From assembly GCA_049324315.1 (NCBI GenBank), contig JBMOKU010000036.1:1-7787 (forward strand): a stretch of DNA of 7,787 bases, given 5' to 3'. The stretch comes from JBMOKU01 sp049324315 (lineage in GTDB: Bacteria; Bacillota; Clostridia; Peptostreptococcales; Thermotaleaceae). The position numbers were made by a program, and so were the translations under genes. Positions 5,693 to 7,787 of the stretch are shown in pieces (the first letter of the stretch is position 1; each line of letters opens with the position of its first letter). The notes under the pieces were generated by a model. That model was not told where the DNA came from. It searched no databases and was given only the letters and a program-made list of their open reading frames with translations.

Positions 5693-7171
5693 ATGAGTGA
5701 AGAATTGAACTTAAGTGAAGTATTAAGGGTGAGAAGAGAAAAGCTTAAGAAGCTTCAAGATATGGGAAGAGACCCCTTTAAGGTTGAGAAATATGATCAG
5801 ACTGCTTTTAGCCAAAGCATTAAAGACAATTTTGAAGCTATGGAAGGAACCGAAGTTTCTATTGCAGGGAGGATTATGGCCAAGAGAACTATGGGTAAGG
5901 CCGCTTTCTTAGATATTCAAGACAAAGAAGGTAGAATCCAATCCTATATACGACAGGACGCAATTGGTGAAGAAGAATATGATATCATGGTCACTTACGA
6001 TATAGGTGATATCGTGGGTATAAAGGGAACTGTATTTAAAACGAAACAGGGTGAAGTTTCAATAAAAGCATCTGAAGTGCTACTATTGTCCAAGTCTTTG
6101 CAGGTGCTGCCAGAGAAGTGGCATGGATTAAAAGACCAGGAGATAAGATATAGGCAGAGATATGTGGATCTGATTGTTAACCCTGAGGTAAAAGAAACCT
6201 TCTTAAAAAGAAATAGAATCATCAAAGGGATTCGGGAGTTTTTAGACGATAAGGGCTACTTAGAGGTGGAAACCCCTATACTCACTACAATTGCTGGTGG
6301 AGCGGCAGCAAGGCCGTTTATTACGCACCATAACACATTAGATATTGATATGCAGATGAGGATCGCAAATGAACTTTACCTTAAGAGACTCATTGTAGGT
6401 GGATTCGATGGGGTATATGAAATGGGGAAAATGTTTAGAAATGAAGGAATCTCCATCAAGCATAACCCTGAATATACTGCCATGGAAGTATATGTTGCTT
6501 ATAAAGATTATCACTTTATGATGGAGCTTACAGAAAACCTGGTGGCTTATTGCGCTGAAAAAGCAAATGGAACGACGGTTGTAAATTTCCAAGGTACGGA
6601 AATAGATTTCAAGCCACCTTGGAGAAGGGTCTCTATGCATGAACTGGTTCAGGAGAAAACGGGTATAGATTTCTATTCCTTTGAAAGTGATGAAGAAGCC
6701 AGAAAAGTAGCAAAAGAGAAGCTCGGCTTAGAAGTAGAAAATCGTATGGCTAAGGGGCATCTTGTTAGTCTTGCATTTGAAGAATTTTGTGAGAAAGATC
6801 TAATACAGCCAACATTTGTACTTCATCACCCTGTAGAGATTTCACCGCTAGCCAAGAGAAACCCAGATAATCCATCGATAACCAATAGATTTGAAGCATT
6901 TGCAAACACATGGGAGATTGCCAATGCTTTCTCTGAACTAAATGATCCTATTGATCAAAAAGAAAGATTTGAAGAACAGTTGAGACAAAAAGAAGCCGGG
7001 GATGAAGAAGCTCATCCAATGGATGAGGATTTCATAAATGCCTTAGAAGTAGGCCTCCCTCCTACAGGTGGTCTGGGTATAGGTGTTGACCGATTAATTA
7101 TGCTATTGACCAATTCACCATCTATCCGAGATATCATCTTTTTCCCAACAATGAAACCAATAGAGAAGTAG
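5693..7171 (+). CDS. lysS: Lysine--tRNA ligase, class II
   Basis: LysS charges tRNA-Lys with lysine via lysyl-AMP in the cytosol. The 492 residues match the bacterial class II enzyme. After an N-terminal helix comes the OB-fold anticodon-binding domain (VSIAGRIMAKRTMGKAAFLD, QSYIRQDAIG, VGIKGTVFKTKQGEVSI). The catalytic core begins near RNRIIKGIREFLDDKGYLEV (motif 1), then PILTTIAGGAAARPF and RIANELYLKRLIVGG. FRNEGISIKHNPEYT from 248 is motif 2. EIANAFSELNDP and PPTGGLGIGVDRL form motif 3, with GIGVDR at 462-467. All three class II motifs and the substrate-binding segments are intact. The GGGGGTG ribosome site (5678-5684) lies 8 bases before ATG. It is co-transcribed with greA, ends in its own terminator, and lies directly before an rRNA operon, so translation genes are clustered here. 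Confidence 0.97.
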   Translation: MSEELNLSEVLRVRREKLKKLQDMGRDPFKVEKYDQTAFSQSIKDNFEAMEGTEVSIAGRIMAKRTMGKAAFLDIQDKEGRIQSYIRQDAIGEEEYDIMVTYDIGDIVGIKGTVFKTKQGEVSIKASEVLLLSKSLQVLPEKWHGLKDQEIRYRQRYVDLIVNPEVKETFLKRNRIIKGIREFLDDKGYLEVETPILTTIAGGAAARPFITHHNTLDIDMQMRIANELYLKRLIVGGFDGVYEMGKMFRNEGISIKHNPEYTAMEVYVAYKDYHFMMELTENLVAYCAEKANGTTVVNFQGTEIDFKPPWRRVSMHELVQEKTGIDFYSFESDEEARKVAKEKLGLEVENRMAKGHLVSLAFEEFCEKDLIQPTFVLHHPVEISPLAKRNPDNPSITNRFEAFANTWEIANAFSELNDPIDQKERFEEQLRQKEAGDEEAHPMDEDFINALEVGLPPTGGLGIGVDRLIMLLTNSPSIRDIIFFPTMKPIEK

Positions 7172-7176
7172 ACTGA

Positions 7177-7213
7177 AGCAGGCACTAGACCGAATGATGT
7201 GCCTGCTGTTTTG
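7177..7213 (+). terminator. Rho-independent terminator of greA-lysS
   Basis: AGCAGGCAC (7177-7185) pairs perfectly with GTGCCTGCT (7199-7207) around a 13-base loop and is followed by GTTTTG. It begins 6 bases after the lysS stop. The T-tract is short, so some read-through into the rRNA region is conceivable. Confidence 0.75.
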
Positions 7214-7265
7214 TGGAAAAAATCAAGTATATAGTAAGGAAGAAATTATCTGACCACTAGCGTTT

Positions 7266-7330
7266 CCTGTAGGGGCGCGCATTGCGCGTCCATTGCTTCT
7301 AAAAGGGAAAACTATGGAACTGTCCCTGTG
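7266..7330. repeat. GC-rich stem-loop in the lysS-rRNA gap, suspected dispersed repeat fragment
   Basis: GGGCGCGC (7273-7280) pairs with GCGCGTCC (7284-7291) around ATT with one G-T pair, in otherwise AT-rich spacer. Nearby AGGGA (7304-7308) and TCCCT (7323-7327) can pair, and AACGC-ATTTA-GCGTT (7344-7358) follows. Sequences of the TAGGGGCGCGCATTGCGCG kind recur between genes in some Clostridia, from memory. Only one copy is in this window, so repeat status is inferred. Nothing else is seen in 7214-7410. Confidence 0.4.
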
Positions 7331-7447
7331 GCGTAGCAGATGCAACGCATTTAGCGTTACTTATATAGACGTGTATATTTCTAAGAACTTCTACATATAA
7401 TTGTACATAGTGGCGAAATTTAGCAAATTTTTTTCAAAGTTTACAGG

Positions 7448-7476
7448 TTGACATATGAATTCTCCTATGGTATCAT
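7448..7476 (+). promoter_or_regulatory. rrn P1: rRNA operon promoter P1
   Basis: TTGACA (7448-7453), 17 bases, TATCAT (7471-7476, five of six). Upstream, 7418-7443 holds A- and T-tracts (AAATTT, AAATTTTTTT) placed like an UP element, fitting a strong rRNA promoter. Confidence 0.85.
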
Positions 7477-7528
7477 ACTTCTTGTCCCTTTGAAGGGGCA
7501 GGAGCTAAGAAGAAGAAACAATTACCAT

Positions 7529-7557
7529 TTGACATGAACGTGGATTCATGGTAAGAT
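7529..7557 (+). promoter_or_regulatory. rrn P2: rRNA operon promoter P2
   Basis: TTGACA (7529-7534), 17 bases, TAAGAT (7552-7557, four of six). It sits exactly 81 bases after P1 in a diverged copy of the same module. The segment TTACCAT...ATGGTAA around it can also form a hairpin in P1 transcripts. Confidence 0.65.
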
Positions 7558-7609
7558 ATCTTTTGTCGCCGCTTCAAGGCAGCAGCTAAAAACTGCCAGA
7601 AAAAAGTGG

Positions 7610-7638
7610 TTGACAATCGATGCGAAATATGATAATCT
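7610..7638 (+). promoter_or_regulatory. rrn P3: rRNA operon promoter P3
   Basis: TTGACA (7610-7615) lies exactly 81 bases after the P2 box. The in-register -10 is TAATCT (7633-7638) at 17 bases; GATAAT (7631-7636) is a better box but only 15 bases away. It is the promoter closest to 16S, about 107 bases from its start. Confidence 0.7.
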
Positions 7639-7673
7639 ATAAAAGTCGCCGAAACACGATGACAAGAAAAATT

Positions 7674-7686
7674 TGGTCTTTGAAAA
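7674..7686 (+). promoter_or_regulatory. boxA antitermination site of the rRNA leader
   Basis: TGGTCTTTGAAAA matches the rRNA boxA pattern (TGyTCTTTgAAAA in Firmicutes). It lies about 60 bases before 16S, where NusB-NusE bind nascent RNA to prevent premature termination. A small ACGC-AAA-GCGT hairpin follows at 7720-7730, in the region that normally pairs with sequence beyond 16S for processing. Confidence 0.75.
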
Positions 7687-7744
7687 CTAAACAGTGTAAG
7701 AAATTAAGCCAGCAACAAAACGCAAAGCGTAAACCAATCAATTT

Positions 7745-7787
<43 letters not shown>

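Larger units (their letters stand above)
7448..7690 (+). repeat. Three diverged tandem copies of an 81-base promoter-leader module
   Basis: Units are 7448-7528, 7529-7609 and 7610-7690. By hand, units 1 and 2 agree at 41 of 81 positions without gaps, concentrated in TTGACAT, ATGGTA, TTGTC and the (G)GGCAG.AGCTAA block. Units 2 and 3 share TTGACA, the -10 surroundings and GTCGCCG (7566-7572 and 7645-7651, shifted by one base). The pattern indicates ancient tandem duplication of a promoter plus its initial transcribed region. Confidence 0.65.

Overview
The window looks like a chromosomal segment of a low-GC, spore-former-type Clostridia (an Alkaliphilus/Natronincola-like relative is my best guess, from protein character and gene order, not from a database match). 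Reasons: AT-rich DNA, strong GGAGG-type ribosome sites, a sodium-translocating decarboxylase remnant, a type III pantothenate kinase, and the order dusB - greA - lysS - rRNA operon. All genes are on the + strand.

Layout. Positions 2-109 are the C-terminus of a sodium-translocating, biotin-dependent decarboxylase beta subunit, closed by a terminator. Next is birA (238-1227), overlapping by 8 bases a P1-family (S58/DmpA/NylC-type) self-processing aminopeptidase (1220-2197). The 363-base gap 2198-2560 holds a long imperfect inverted repeat (2238-2409), a promoter and a structured leader. This leads into an ECF-transporter S component of PanT type (2561-3079) and coaX (3113-3886), which ends in a terminator. 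dusB (3978-4934) follows with its own weak promoter. The 264-base gap 4935-5198 carries a consensus sigma-A promoter overlapped by a palindrome resembling a PerR/Fur-family box, then a hairpin leader. It drives greA (5199-5675) and lysS (5693-7171), which ends in a terminator. The last gap (7172-7743) carries a GC-rich repeat-like stem-loop and three tandem rRNA promoters whose TTGACA boxes lie exactly 81 bases apart. A boxA antitermination site follows, then the first ~43 bases of 16S rRNA, cut by the window end.

How the genes fit together. The first half is about cofactors: BirA attaches biotin to carrier proteins, such as the carrier partner of the membrane decarboxylase just upstream. PanT would import pantothenate and CoaX phosphorylates it, the first step to coenzyme A. 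The second half is gene expression: tRNA dihydrouridine (DusB), rescue of stalled RNA polymerase (GreA), lysyl-tRNA (LysS) and rRNA.

No clearly new multi-gene system is visible. The points most worth following are the 81-base promoter repeat, the PerR-like palindrome over the greA promoter, the structured panT leader, and the overlap of birA with an N-terminal-nucleophile amidase.
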